A model generated the notes under the pieces. It ran no database searches. It was not told the DNA's origin and saw only the letters and a list, made by a program, of their open reading frames with translations. Positions 7,925 to 16,486 of a stretch of DNA of 64,000 bases are shown in pieces. The translations under genes and the position numbers were made by a program. How positions within the stretch are numbered: position 1 is the stretch's first letter; the number at the start of each line of letters is the position of its first letter. The stretch covers positions 62,001 through 126,000 of the forward strand of contig NZ_JAOQMX010000002.1 of NCBI RefSeq assembly GCF_025960985.1. The letters are read 5' to 3'. The DNA is from Flavobacterium psychraerolatum (GTDB taxonomy: Bacteria > Bacteroidota > Bacteroidia > Flavobacteriales > Flavobacteriaceae).

Positions 7925-10900
7925 TTGGAGGCATCACATTTCATTTATCAAAAGTTAGAAGCTTTTATTCGAAAATTCTACACCAATGAACTCATTCGTG
8001 GTAGTTTACTTTTTGTAGGCTTAGGGTTGCTATACTTGATATTCACGCTTTTTGTGGAGTACTTCCTGTGGTTGGGTCCGGCTGCTAGAACGCTATTGTT
8101 TTGGATATTTGTATTTGTAGAAGGGTTTTTATTGGTACGTTTCATTTTATTTCCACTTTTCAAACTTTTCAAATTACAAAAAGGAATAGATTATAAAACA
8201 GCCTCAGTAATTATTGGTGATCATTTTGCAGAGGTAAAAGATCAGTTGACCAATTTTTTACAGCTTGCTGATGGTTCTATGTCCAATGCCGATTCAGAGT
8301 TAGTGGTAGCATCTATTCAACAAAAAGCAAATGTATTGCAACCAATTCCGTTTGGTAATGCTATTAATTTTAATTCGAATAAGAAGTTTTTACCTCTAGC
8401 ATTGGTACCAGTGGTAATATTTGCAGTCTTTTATTTTTCTGGTAATAATGAAATCTTTTCTAAAAGTCTAAATAGGGTAGTGCACTACAATCAAAAATTC
8501 AGTCCACCCGCACCTTTCGAATTTGTCGTTTTGAATAAGAACATGGTTACGGAACAATCAAAAGATTTTGTGTTTCAAGTAAGAACAGTTGGTAATGTAG
8601 TTCCCGAGAATGCGAGTATTCATATCGGTGACGAAAGTTATTTTTTAGAATCCATTAAGCCAGGTGTTTTTCAATATACTTTGAGTAAACCGATGAACTC
8701 TGTTTTGTTTCACGTGGAGGCCAACGGGATCAGTTCTCCTGATTATGTTGTGAAAGTTGTTCAGGTACCGGCCATTTCTAATTTTGTTATGCAATTAAAT
8801 TTCCCTTCTTATCTTAACAGGCAACCCGAAATTATTGAGGGCTCAGGTAATGCTATCCTGCCCGAAGGTACACGTGTAAGTTGGAAGTTAAGTACTATAG
8901 CCACCCAAAAAGTTGATTTCGTAGAAGATAATAACACTTCTGTTTTCAGTAAAACGGATAATTCCTTTAATTTCAGTAAAGTAATCGGTCAAAGTACAGA
9001 ATATCAAATTATTACTTCAAATAATGCGATTAAAAACTTTGAAAATTTACATTATCAGCTTCAAACCGTCAAAGATCAGTTTCCTTCTATCAATGTAGGC
9101 GTTGCTCCTGATAGTTTAAAGATGAAACAGCAATATGTTTTGGGCCAAATTGCAGATGATATTGGTTTGCATAAATTAGAAGTGGTGTATTATGTACATG
9201 GGCAAGAACGCACTGCCAGACGTGGAACAATTGCATTGAAGGGAAAAACAGTAGATCAATTTGTATTTGCTTTTCCTGCAAACCTCCCTGTACAAAAAGG
9301 GGTAGACTACGATTACTATTTTGAAGTGTATGACAATGATATTTTACATCATTTTAAAAGTGCCAAATCTACCGTATTTTCTAATCGAATAGCAACTGAT
9401 ATCGAAAAAGCAGATCAAGCTTTACAAGAGCAATCTCAGAATATTGATGGTTTGCAAAAGTCATTGAAAGAGCAGACAAAACAATTTTCTGTAATGGATA
9501 AGTTGCAACAATTGGGTAAAGAGAAAAATAATTTTGATTTTAAAGAGCAGCAAAATGTAAATGATTTTATTCAACGTCAAAAGAAGCAAGATGAATTGAT
9601 GAAACAATTTACTGATAAGATGAAGGAGAATCTAGATCAAAGTAATCCTAAACAAGAAGATCAATTTAAAGAGGAATTGCAGAAGCGTTTAGAAGAAACT
9701 AAGATGGATTTAGACAAAAACGAAAAGCTTTTGAAGGAGCTTAAAGAGTTAAATGACAAAATAAAAAATGATGATTTACTACAGAAGTTAGATAAGTTCA
9801 AACAAAATAGTAAGAATCAAACCAAGAGTTTGGAGCAGTTGGTGGAGTTAACGAAGAAGTATTATGTAGAGAAAAAAGCGGAACAGCTTGCTGAGAAATT
9901 AAATGCACTTGCAGACAAACAAGATAAGTTGGCGGAAGATGCTAGTAGGGATGTATCTACTAAACAAAATAAAATTAAAGAGGAATTCAATAAAATTAAG
10001 GAGGATTTAAAATCCTTGGATAAAGAAAATAAAGAGTTAAAATCTAGTTTGGACCTGCCAAAAGAGGAGGAGTTAGAAAAGAGTATTGCTGATGACATGG
10101 ACAAAGCCAAGGAAGAATTGGATAATAACAATACTGCTAAGGCTAAGCCTAAACAAAAGTCTGCCGCTCAAAAAATGAAATCACTTTCTCAAAAAATGAA
10201 ACAAAGTGTAGGAGATAGTGAGAAAGAACAGTTGGAGGAAGATGTAAAGATGCTTCGTCAAGTGTTGGACAATTTGCTTGCATTTTCCAATTCTGAGGAA
10301 GATTTAATGCGCCAATTTCGAACTGTAAATTCAGGTGCTCCATCATTAAATCGTAATATCAAGTTGCAGCAAAACCTGAAGGTGCAGTTTAAACATGTTG
10401 ATGATAGTTTGTTTGCCATGTCCTTACGTAATCCTAAAATTGCAGAACAAATCACTAAGGAAGTAGGAGCGGTGCAGTACAATATGGATAAGTCGCTGGA
10501 TAGTTTTACTAACTCTCAAATTTCTAAGGGAGTTTCGTATCAACAATACGCTATCACTTCTGCTAATGTGTTGGGTGATTTTCTAAGCGAAATTCTATCT
10601 AATATGCAAATGTCACTATCGGGTAAAGCTGGAGGTAAACCCAAACCAGGTCAAGGTGAAGGTATGGGGATGCAGTTGCCTGATATAATTAAAAAGCAAA
10701 AAGGTTTAGGGGACAAGATGAAAGATGGTATGAAATCGGGTAGCGAATCTGGTAAAGGTAAGGACGGAAAGGATGGAAAAGCGGGCGAAGCTGGCAGTGG
10801 TAAAGATGGACAATCTGGTGAAGACGGCGAAGGAAATGCAAAAGAGATTATGGAGATTTATAAGGAACAACGAGAACTGCGTGAGGCATTAGAAAACGAA

Positions 10901-11239
10901 TTAAATAAAAAGGGTCTAGGGAATCGTGGTAACAGTGCTCTTGATCAAATGAAGCAAATTGAAAAACAATTATTAAACAAGGGTTTTAATAATGAAGTAT
11001 TGCAAAGGATCTTAAATGTTAAGCAAGAATTATTGAAATTGGAGACGGCTATTCAAGAGCAAAACCAAGATAATAAACGTCAGTCTGAATCAGGCAAAAA
11101 GGAGTTTCAAAATCGTTCTAATGCGCTACCAAATGAGCTATTAGAATATTTGAACAGTATTGAAATTTTAAACAGACAATCGTTACCTTTGCGCTCTAAT
11201 TTTGAACAGAAAGTTCAAGAATATTTTAATAAAAGATGA
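7925..11239 (+). CDS. DUF4175 family large membrane-anchored coiled-coil protein
   Basis: 1104 aa. Two membrane helices lie within about residues 22-85 and a third at about 155-175 (LPLALVPVVIFAVFYF). A beta-rich periplasmic part follows to about residue 490, then a lysine/glutamate-rich coiled coil to about 800, a helical region, a glycine-rich tract with GKDGKDGKAGEAG-type repeats (about 900-975) and a final helical segment. The architecture fits the Bacteroidetes DUF4175 family; role unknown. The likely start is TTG at 7925, because no ATG exists upstream in frame and homologs as I recall them begin at this point. Its TGA overlaps the ATG of ybeY by four bases, so the two are translationally coupled. 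Confidence 0.8.
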   Translation: MEASHFIYQKLEAFIRKFYTNELIRGSLLFVGLGLLYLIFTLFVEYFLWLGPAARTLLFWIFVFVEGFLLVRFILFPLFKLFKLQKGIDYKTASVIIGDHFAEVKDQLTNFLQLADGSMSNADSELVVASIQQKANVLQPIPFGNAINFNSNKKFLPLALVPVVIFAVFYFSGNNEIFSKSLNRVVHYNQKFSPPAPFEFVVLNKNMVTEQSKDFVFQVRTVGNVVPENASIHIGDESYFLESIKPGVFQYTLSKPMNSVLFHVEANGISSPDYVVKVVQVPAISNFVMQLNFPSYLNRQPEIIEGSGNAILPEGTRVSWKLSTIATQKVDFVEDNNTSVFSKTDNSFNFSKVIGQSTEYQIITSNNAIKNFENLHYQLQTVKDQFPSINVGVAPDSLKMKQQYVLGQIADDIGLHKLEVVYYVHGQERTARRGTIALKGKTVDQFVFAFPANLPVQKGVDYDYYFEVYDNDILHHFKSAKSTVFSNRIATDIEKADQALQEQSQNIDGLQKSLKEQTKQFSVMDKLQQLGKEKNNFDFKEQQNVNDFIQRQKKQDELMKQFTDKMKENLDQSNPKQEDQFKEELQKRLEETKMDLDKNEKLLKELKELNDKIKNDDLLQKLDKFKQNSKNQTKSLEQLVELTKKYYVEKKAEQLAEKLNALADKQDKLAEDASRDVSTKQNKIKEEFNKIKEDLKSLDKENKELKSSLDLPKEEELEKSIADDMDKAKEELDNNNTAKAKPKQKSAAQKMKSLSQKMKQSVGDSEKEQLEEDVKMLRQVLDNLLAFSNSEEDLMRQFRTVNSGAPSLNRNIKLQQNLKVQFKHVDDSLFAMSLRNPKIAEQITKEVGAVQYNMDKSLDSFTNSQISKGVSYQQYAITSANVLGDFLSEILSNMQMSLSGKAGGKPKPGQGEGMGMQLPDIIKKQKGLGDKMKDGMKSGSESGKGKDGKDGKAGEAGSGKDGQSGEDGEGNAKEIMEIYKEQRELREALENELNKKGLGNRGNSALDQMKQIEKQLLNKGFNNEVLQRILNVKQELLKLETAIQEQNQDNKRQSESGKKEFQNRSNALPNELLEYLNSIEILNRQSLPLRSNFEQKVQEYFNKR

Positions 11240-11655
11240 TTAGTTTTAATTACGAAAATGAATTTGTTTTAGAAAACGAAGAAGCATATGAGACTTGGTT
11301 GTCTGCTGTTATCGTTTCTGAAAGTAAAAAAGAAGGGGAGATCAATTATATATTTTGTGATGATGAGTATTTGCACAAGATAAATTTGGAGTACCTCAAT
11401 CACGATACGCTTACAGATATTATTAGCTTTGATTATTCGATGGGTAATGAATTACATGGGGATGTATATGTTTCTATTGAACGTGTAATTGATAACGCTA
11501 AAGACTTTGAGGTTTCTTTTGATGAAGAATTGAAGCGTGTATTGGTACACGGTATTTTACATTACTGTGGATACAAAGACAAGGGTGAGAAGGATGAAGT
11601 TATAATGCGCTCAAAGGAAGAAGAAAAAATGAAGATGTTCCACGTGAAACATTAG
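11236..11655 (+). CDS. ybeY: rRNA maturation RNase YbeY
   Basis: 139 aa. YbeY is a zinc-dependent endoribonuclease involved in 16S rRNA 3'-end maturation and ribosome quality control. The signature is HGILHYCGYKDKGEKD near residue 110; the usual HGxLHLxGYDH third histidine is an aspartate (YKDKG), a variation I recall in Bacteroidetes YbeY. Upstream, DTLTDIISFDY is the conserved strand motif. The ATG overlaps the TGA of the DUF4175 gene. The last codons, for MFHVKH, are written in a parS-like site (11636-11651), so DNA-binding and coding constraints coincide. Confidence 0.92.
   Translation: MISFNYENEFVLENEEAYETWLSAVIVSESKKEGEINYIFCDDEYLHKINLEYLNHDTLTDIISFDYSMGNELHGDVYVSIERVIDNAKDFEVSFDEELKRVLVHGILHYCGYKDKGEKDEVIMRSKEEEKMKMFHVKH
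11636..11651. promoter_or_regulatory. parS-like site 1, inside the 3' end of ybeY
   Basis: TGTTCCACGTGAAACA differs from the canonical ParB site TGTTTCACGTGAAACA at one position. It overlaps the last six sense codons of ybeY. Confidence 0.8.
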
Positions 11656-11711
11656 TCTTTAAGGAGTCAGGATTTCTTTATTTAGAATTTGTAGAAGTAA
11701 ATTTATTGACA

Positions 11712-11727
11712 TGTTCCACGTGGAACG
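11712..11727. promoter_or_regulatory. parS-like site 2
   Basis: TGTTCCACGTGGAACG contains a perfect 14-bp palindrome GTTCCACGTGGAAC. It is in the ybeY-mnmG gap, 76 bases after site 1. Confidence 0.8.
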
Positions 11728-11778
11728 TTTAGATATATTTTCAATCCTAAATCAAAAAATCATTAATCCTTAATTCAG

Positions 11779-11794
11779 TGTTTCACGTGGAACA
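11779..11794. promoter_or_regulatory. parS-like site 3
   Basis: TGTTTCACGTGGAACA, one mismatch from the canonical ParB site, 67 bases after site 2 and 66 bases before mnmG. Confidence 0.8.
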
Positions 11795-11859
11795 ATATAA
11801 ATAGATTCATGAATATGGATGTAATCCTTGTTCCTGAATCCTAAATCAAAAATAAAAAA

Positions 11860-13731
11860 ATGTTTCAAGAAGAATATGATGTAATTGTAGTTGGTGCCGG
11901 TCACGCTGGTTCAGAGGCAGCAGCAGCAGCAGCGAATTTGGGTTCGAAAACCTTGCTTGTGACCATGAGTTTGCAGAACATCGCACAGATGTCTTGCAAC
12001 CCTGCGATGGGTGGAATTGCCAAAGGACAAATCGTTCGGGAGATCGATGCGTTGGGAGGGTATTCTGGAATCGTGTCTGACAAGACTGCTATTCAGTTCA
12101 AGATGTTGAACAAATCAAAAGGTCCGGCGATGTGGTCTCCGAGAGTTCAATCAGATCGAATGCGTTTTGCAGAAGAGTGGAGAATGATGTTGGAAGGGAC
12201 TCCAAATTTAGATTTTTACCAGGAAATGGTAAAAGGTTTGATTATCGAAAATGGTCAAATCAAAGGAATCAAAACTTCGCTTGGAGTCGAGATTCGATCC
12301 AAATCGGTGGTCTTGACCAATGGTACTTTTTTGAATGGTTTGATTCATATTGGAGAAAAACAATTTGGAGGAGGACGAGCAGGGGAGAGTGCAGCTTACG
12401 GAATTACCGAAGATTTGGTGAATGCTGGTTTTGAAGCTGGCCGAATGAAGACAGGAACGCCTCCGCGTGTGGATGGTCGCTCGTTGGATTTTTCGAAAAT
12501 GAACGAAGAAAAAGGAGATGTGAAACCAGATAAATTTTCGTATTCCGATGAAACCTCTCCTTTGATTCATCAAAGGTCTTGTCATATGACGTACACTTCT
12601 TTGGAGGTGCATGACATATTGAGAGAAGGTTTTGATCGTTCGCCAATGTTCAACGGTCGAATCAAAAGTTTAGGGCCAAGATATTGTCCTTCGATTGAAG
12701 ATAAAATTAATCGTTTTGCTGATAAAGAACGTCACCAATTGTTTATCGAACCGGAAGGGTGGAAAACCTGTGAGTATTATGTAAATGGTTTTTCAACTTC
12801 GTTGCCAGAAGATATTCAGTTCAAAGCATTGCGATCTGTTGTCGGTTTTGAGAATGTGAAGTTCTTTCGTCCAGGATACGCAATCGAGTACGATTACTTT
12901 CCTCCAACACAATTGAAGCATACACTCGAAACTAAATTGGTTTCAGGTTTGTATTTTGCTGGACAAATTAATGGAACAACTGGATATGAAGAAGCAGCCT
13001 CTCAAGGATTGATGGCGGGTATCAATGCGCATTTAAAAGTGCATGAAAAAGCGCCGTTAATTTTGAAACGTGATGAAGCTTATATTGGTGTTTTGATCGA
13101 TGATTTGATTACCAAGGGTACAGAAGAGCCATACAGAATGTTTACTTCACGTGCGGAATACAGAACACTTTTGCGTCAGGATAATGCCGATTTCAGATTG
13201 ACGCCAATGTCAAATGCAATTGGTTTAGCATCCGAAGCTCGTTTGCGTCGCATGGAACATAAATTCAACGAATCGGAAAAAATGGTTAATTTTTTCAAAG
13301 ACACAAGCGTATCGGTAGGAGAGGCCAATCCAATTTTAATCGAAAAAGAAACTGCTACAATTTCCCAAGGAGATAAAATGTTTAAGATTTTCTCACGTCC
13401 TCAAATTGATTTATCAGATATGAAGAAATTTGATAAAGTGAAAGAATATATTGAAAACAATGATGTTGACCAAGAAATCTTAGAGCAAGCAGAGATTCAA
13501 GTGAAGTATTCAGGTTATATTGAAAAGGAACGAAACAATGCCGATAAGCTAACTCGTTTGGAAGATGTCAAAATTCCAGAAGACTTTGATTATACCAAAA
13601 TTAAATCAATGTCTATTGAAGCAAAACAAAAATTAAGTAAAATAAAACCGGTAACCATTTCGCAAGCCTCACGTATAAGTGGGGTATCGCCAAGTGATAT
13701 TTCTGTTTTGTTAGTGTATATGGGAAGGTGA
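11860..13731 (+). CDS. mnmG: tRNA uridine-5-carboxymethylaminomethyl modification enzyme MnmG (GidA)
   Basis: 623 aa, the normal length. With MnmE it installs the carboxymethylaminomethyl group on U34 of certain tRNAs, using FAD and NADH. The FAD-binding start VIVVGAGHAGSEAA is at about residues 9-22, NPAMGGIAKG at about 48-57, and the helical C-terminal domain ends SVLLVYMGR. The gene is classically near oriC, and here it lies within a cluster of parS-like sites. The upstream gap contains two copies of AATCCTAAATCAAAAA. No mnmE is in the window. Confidence 0.96.
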   Translation: MFQEEYDVIVVGAGHAGSEAAAAAANLGSKTLLVTMSLQNIAQMSCNPAMGGIAKGQIVREIDALGGYSGIVSDKTAIQFKMLNKSKGPAMWSPRVQSDRMRFAEEWRMMLEGTPNLDFYQEMVKGLIIENGQIKGIKTSLGVEIRSKSVVLTNGTFLNGLIHIGEKQFGGGRAGESAAYGITEDLVNAGFEAGRMKTGTPPRVDGRSLDFSKMNEEKGDVKPDKFSYSDETSPLIHQRSCHMTYTSLEVHDILREGFDRSPMFNGRIKSLGPRYCPSIEDKINRFADKERHQLFIEPEGWKTCEYYVNGFSTSLPEDIQFKALRSVVGFENVKFFRPGYAIEYDYFPPTQLKHTLETKLVSGLYFAGQINGTTGYEEAASQGLMAGINAHLKVHEKAPLILKRDEAYIGVLIDDLITKGTEEPYRMFTSRAEYRTLLRQDNADFRLTPMSNAIGLASEARLRRMEHKFNESEKMVNFFKDTSVSVGEANPILIEKETATISQGDKMFKIFSRPQIDLSDMKKFDKVKEYIENNDVDQEILEQAEIQVKYSGYIEKERNNADKLTRLEDVKIPEDFDYTKIKSMSIEAKQKLSKIKPVTISQASRISGVSPSDISVLLVYMGR

Positions 13732-13737
13732 TGATTT

Positions 13738-14180
13738 AGTTTTCAGTCTTCGGTCTCAGTCTTCGGTCTCAATCTCAGTTTTGAGTATTAGGCTTCAATT
13801 ATTGAGTTTACTTTGTAATTAGTTTAAATGTTCCGAATGTTTAAGCTTATGCTGGAAGCAGAGGATTATAATATTACGCTCAGATGATATACTGATACTG
13901 GATACTGTGCCTGATTATATTGAATAAGCACTATAAGTAAATATTAAGACTGTAAATTGCGACCAAATACTGAATATTGTGACTGACAACTGCGACTGAC
14001 AACTGCGACTGAATACTGAATACTGCAAAAGAATACCAAACATTGTTCCACGTGAAACTACGGCTGTAAGTCCTGCTATCACTACCAAGAGAGTTATTAA
14101 AAATTAATTAAACTGTGAAGTTTGATTTTCAATCTAAATACAATGAAGACTGAAAACCGAGACTGAATACTAAACTAAAA
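13738..14180. repeat. Low-complexity ACTG-type repeat region with a parS-like site
   Basis: The 450-base gap between mnmG and the methyltransferase gene has short reiterated units: CAGTCTTCGGTCT twice at the start, GACTGACAACTGC twice near 13980-14005, and ACTGAATACTG variants up to 14170. No coding frame or stable hairpin is visible. Units of this kind are familiar from flavobacterial intergenic DNA. The region also carries the fourth parS-like site. Confidence 0.6.
14044..14059. promoter_or_regulatory. parS-like site 4
   Basis: TGTTCCACGTGAAACT, two mismatches from the canonical site and sharing the CCACGTGAAAC core with site 1. It lies about 2.3 kb from the other three, behind mnmG. Confidence 0.7.
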
Positions 14181-14181
14181 A

Positions 14182-15030
14182 ATGAATATTTCAAATAAAA
14201 AACATTTTCTTACTGTAAAAGACCATTCGGTTTCCAAAGAGGTTTTTGATCTCTATCATGATGAGTCTTTGGATATGCTTGTTACACATCCGCAACCTAG
14301 TTTAGAAGTGCTGGGTAAATATTATGAGAGTGAAGATTATATTTCGCATACTGATAACAAAAGATCACTATTCGAGAAAGCATACCATTTGGTAAAAGGA
14401 ATTGCTTTAAAAAATAAACTGAATCTAATTAATGAGTTGCAACCTTCAAAAGGGAGTATTCTTGATATTGGTGCAGGTACTGGTGATTTTTTAAGTGTGA
14501 CCAAAGAGAACGGATGGAAAGCAATAGGAGTAGAGCCAAGTGATAGAGCCAAGAACATAGCAGTATCAAAAGGAATTGAATTTGTAAATGCAACTTCTGA
14601 ATTGCAAGATCATTCTTTTGACGTAATTACGATGTGGCATGTTTTGGAACACGTGCCTGATTTGGATTTTCAGGTTAAGGAATTAAAACGTTTATTAAAA
14701 CCTTCGGGCTCTTTGATTATTGCAGTTCCGAATTTTAAATCATTCGATGCAAAACATTACAAAGAGTTTTGGGCTGCTTATGATGTGCCGATTCACTTTT
14801 GGCATTTCTCCAAAAAAGCAATTCAGAAACTTTTTGAAAAAGAAGGAATGGAACTTAAAAAAGTACTACCCATGAAATTTGATTCTTTTTACGTTAGTTT
14901 ACTTTCTGAAAAATACAAAACTGGGAAAATGAATTTCGTTAAAGCATTTTTTATCGGTTTACGATCAAATGCCAAGGCAAAACGGGATATGGAGTACTCA
15001 TCACACATTTATGTGCTAAAAAATAAGTAA
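14182..15030 (+). CDS. Class I SAM-dependent methyltransferase
   Basis: 282 aa. The SAM-binding glycine motif ILDIGAGTGDF is at about residues 93-103, followed by the acidic strand end GVEPSDRA and the post-I motif VITMWHVLEHVPDLD. This is the pattern of the UbiE/Coq5-like or Methyltransf_23 group, acting on small molecules or sugars. The N-terminal ~40 residues (VKDHSVSKEVFDLYHD) look like the zinc-less front part of sugar or polyketide methyltransferases. No partner pathway is nearby, so the substrate is unknown. Confidence 0.85.
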   Translation: MNISNKKHFLTVKDHSVSKEVFDLYHDESLDMLVTHPQPSLEVLGKYYESEDYISHTDNKRSLFEKAYHLVKGIALKNKLNLINELQPSKGSILDIGAGTGDFLSVTKENGWKAIGVEPSDRAKNIAVSKGIEFVNATSELQDHSFDVITMWHVLEHVPDLDFQVKELKRLLKPSGSLIIAVPNFKSFDAKHYKEFWAAYDVPIHFWHFSKKAIQKLFEKEGMELKKVLPMKFDSFYVSLLSEKYKTGKMNFVKAFFIGLRSNAKAKRDMEYSSHIYVLKNK

Positions 15031-15114
15031 AAATCATTTTAAGCAGGTTTTACGGCTCGATTTAATGCGGAAAGGTGGATTATGTATCGGATTTTTCGAA
15101 AATCGCTTAAATTG

Positions 15115-15151
15115 AAGCTATAAAAGTCACTTTTTATAGCTTTAAATGATG
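15115..15151 (+). terminator. Terminator-like hairpin after the methyltransferase gene
   Basis: An 11-bp perfect stem AAGCTATAAAA / TTTTATAGCTT around the loop GTCACT (15115-15142), 84 bases after the stop codon. The following sequence is T-rich but interrupted. Confidence 0.55.
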
Positions 15152-15235
15152 TTTTTTTAAACAATGATAAAGAAATCTAATAGTGCGAAAAAGAGACTAT
15201 TTTCAAACATTTTTAGGTTTCAAACAAATTTTTTA

Positions 15236-15243
15236 TATTTTTG
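15236..15243 (+). promoter_or_regulatory. -7 box TATTTTTG of the OmpH-like gene
   Basis: Perfect to TAnnTTTG. It argues against any start codon at or before 15241 and supports a start at 15274 or 15319. Confidence 0.5.
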
Positions 15244-15318
15244 TTCCAATCACAACAATTACAAAAAACCAAAATGAAAGTATCAACTCAAGAATTAAAA
15301 AATAGTAATACAAAAAAA

Positions 15319-15900
15319 ATGAATAAAAAAGTTTTAATAATTGCTGCAATGGCAATTTCGATTATATCATGTCAAAAGCAAGCTGAAGTGAAAGAAGTAA
15401 AAACTGCTTATGTTGATACTTCAGAATTGATGAAAGAATACACAGAGGCAAAAGACCTTGAAGCAAAATACAAAGCACAGTCTGAAGAAAAAGGAAGACA
15501 GTTGGAAGCTGAAATTAATCGTTTCAAACAAGATGCTGCTAATTTTCAATCGCAAGCACAAGCAAACGGACAAGAATGGGCTCAAAAACGTGGTGCAGAA
15601 CTGCAAAAAAGAGAACAACAGTTGGGTTATGCACAACAAGCTTTGTCTCAACAATTACAACAAGCTAGTGGTGCAGAAATGGATACGCTTGTTACAGGTG
15701 TGAAAAAATTCATCAAAGACTACGGTAAAAAGAACGGTTACGCATACATCTATGGTACAGGTGATGTAGCATCTGTATTGTACGCAGAAGATAAATTTGA
15801 TATCACAAAAACGATCATCAAAGAATTGAATGACAAATATGCTTCTAAAGACAAAAAAGAAGAAAAAGTAGAAGAAGTAAAAGAAGAAACTAAAAAGTAA
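15319..15900 (+). CDS. OmpH/Skp-family periplasmic chaperone-like lipoprotein
   Basis: 193 aa from ATG 15319, chosen because the next residues form a lipoprotein signal (KKVLIIAAMAISIISC, lipobox IISC). ATG 15274 would add 15 residues before this signal. After YVDTSELMKEY, a typical OmpH/Skp opening, comes a long glutamine- and lysine-rich helix (about residues 45-120), then a beta strand KNGYAYIYGTGDVASVLYAEDKFDIT that closes the Skp body, and a charged lysine/glutamate tail. The family holds unfolded outer-membrane proteins in the periplasm; a lipid anchor is a common Bacteroidetes variation. Confidence 0.85.
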   Translation: MNKKVLIIAAMAISIISCQKQAEVKEVKTAYVDTSELMKEYTEAKDLEAKYKAQSEEKGRQLEAEINRFKQDAANFQSQAQANGQEWAQKRGAELQKREQQLGYAQQALSQQLQQASGAEMDTLVTGVKKFIKDYGKKNGYAYIYGTGDVASVLYAEDKFDITKTIIKELNDKYASKDKKEEKVEEVKEETKK

Positions 15901-15924
15901 TTCTTTTCGAAAACAATACAAAAG

Positions 15925-15957
15925 ACCTTCATTCTAATTTAGAATGGAGGTTTTTTT
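15925..15957 (+). terminator. Terminator of the OmpH-like gene
   Basis: Hairpin with arms ACCTTCATTCTA and TAGAATGGAGGT (one mismatch) followed by seven T, about 25 bases after the stop codon. Confidence 0.8.
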
Positions 15958-15978
15958 ATGCTAAAATATGAAGTTTTT

Positions 15979-16412
15979 TGTCAGGCTGTTCTTTAATGTA
16001 AAGTGTCGAAACTTTGTACTGCGTGATCTTGTCAGGCTGAGCTTGTCGAAGTCCTAGTTTGATGGATTCTTGTTGTTTTGATTGATAGCGTTTTGAGGAA
16101 TAAAAAACGGGCTTTAACTTAAAAAAAGTCGACACGAATTACACCAATTGTCACGAATTTTAAGACTCATAAGTCTAATTGCACGAATTGATGGCGATTA
16201 AAAAAATAAAAAAAACGAGTTATAGCCATTATGTTTGTATAGTTCCGCAATATTTTGGATTATATACTATATTTTGAAAGTGCTATTTGTCAGGCTGTCC
16301 CGAAATTTCGGGAGTCGAAGCCTACGTTTGATGATTTCCTTAAATTTGTTTATTAGCCAATAGCTTTTCAATCACCTCAGTGTTATTTGTCAGGCTGAGC
16401 TTGTCGAAGCCC
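15979..16412. repeat. Four REP-like repeats (TGTCAGGCTG...GTCGAAG)
   Basis: The 585-base gap before the helicase gene carries four copies of a REP-like unit: a degenerate one near 15979-16013, TGTCAGGCTGAGCTTGTCGAAG at about 16030, a variant near 16288-16322 whose centre is the palindrome TCCCGAAATTTCGGGA, and a further near-perfect copy at about 16389. All are in the same orientation. A fifth, inverted pair lies at 30130-30191. I see no gene between them. Confidence 0.8.
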
Positions 16413-16486
16413 TTCTTTGATTTTATCTTGTTTTTTATATCCAAAAAAACGTAAATTTACCACTTACATTTTTCATTTTACACGCC

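Noticed and set aside
13738..14180. A CRISPR array in the repeat-rich gap behind mnmG
   Set aside because: Units are too short and irregular, no constant spacer length, and no cas genes in the window.
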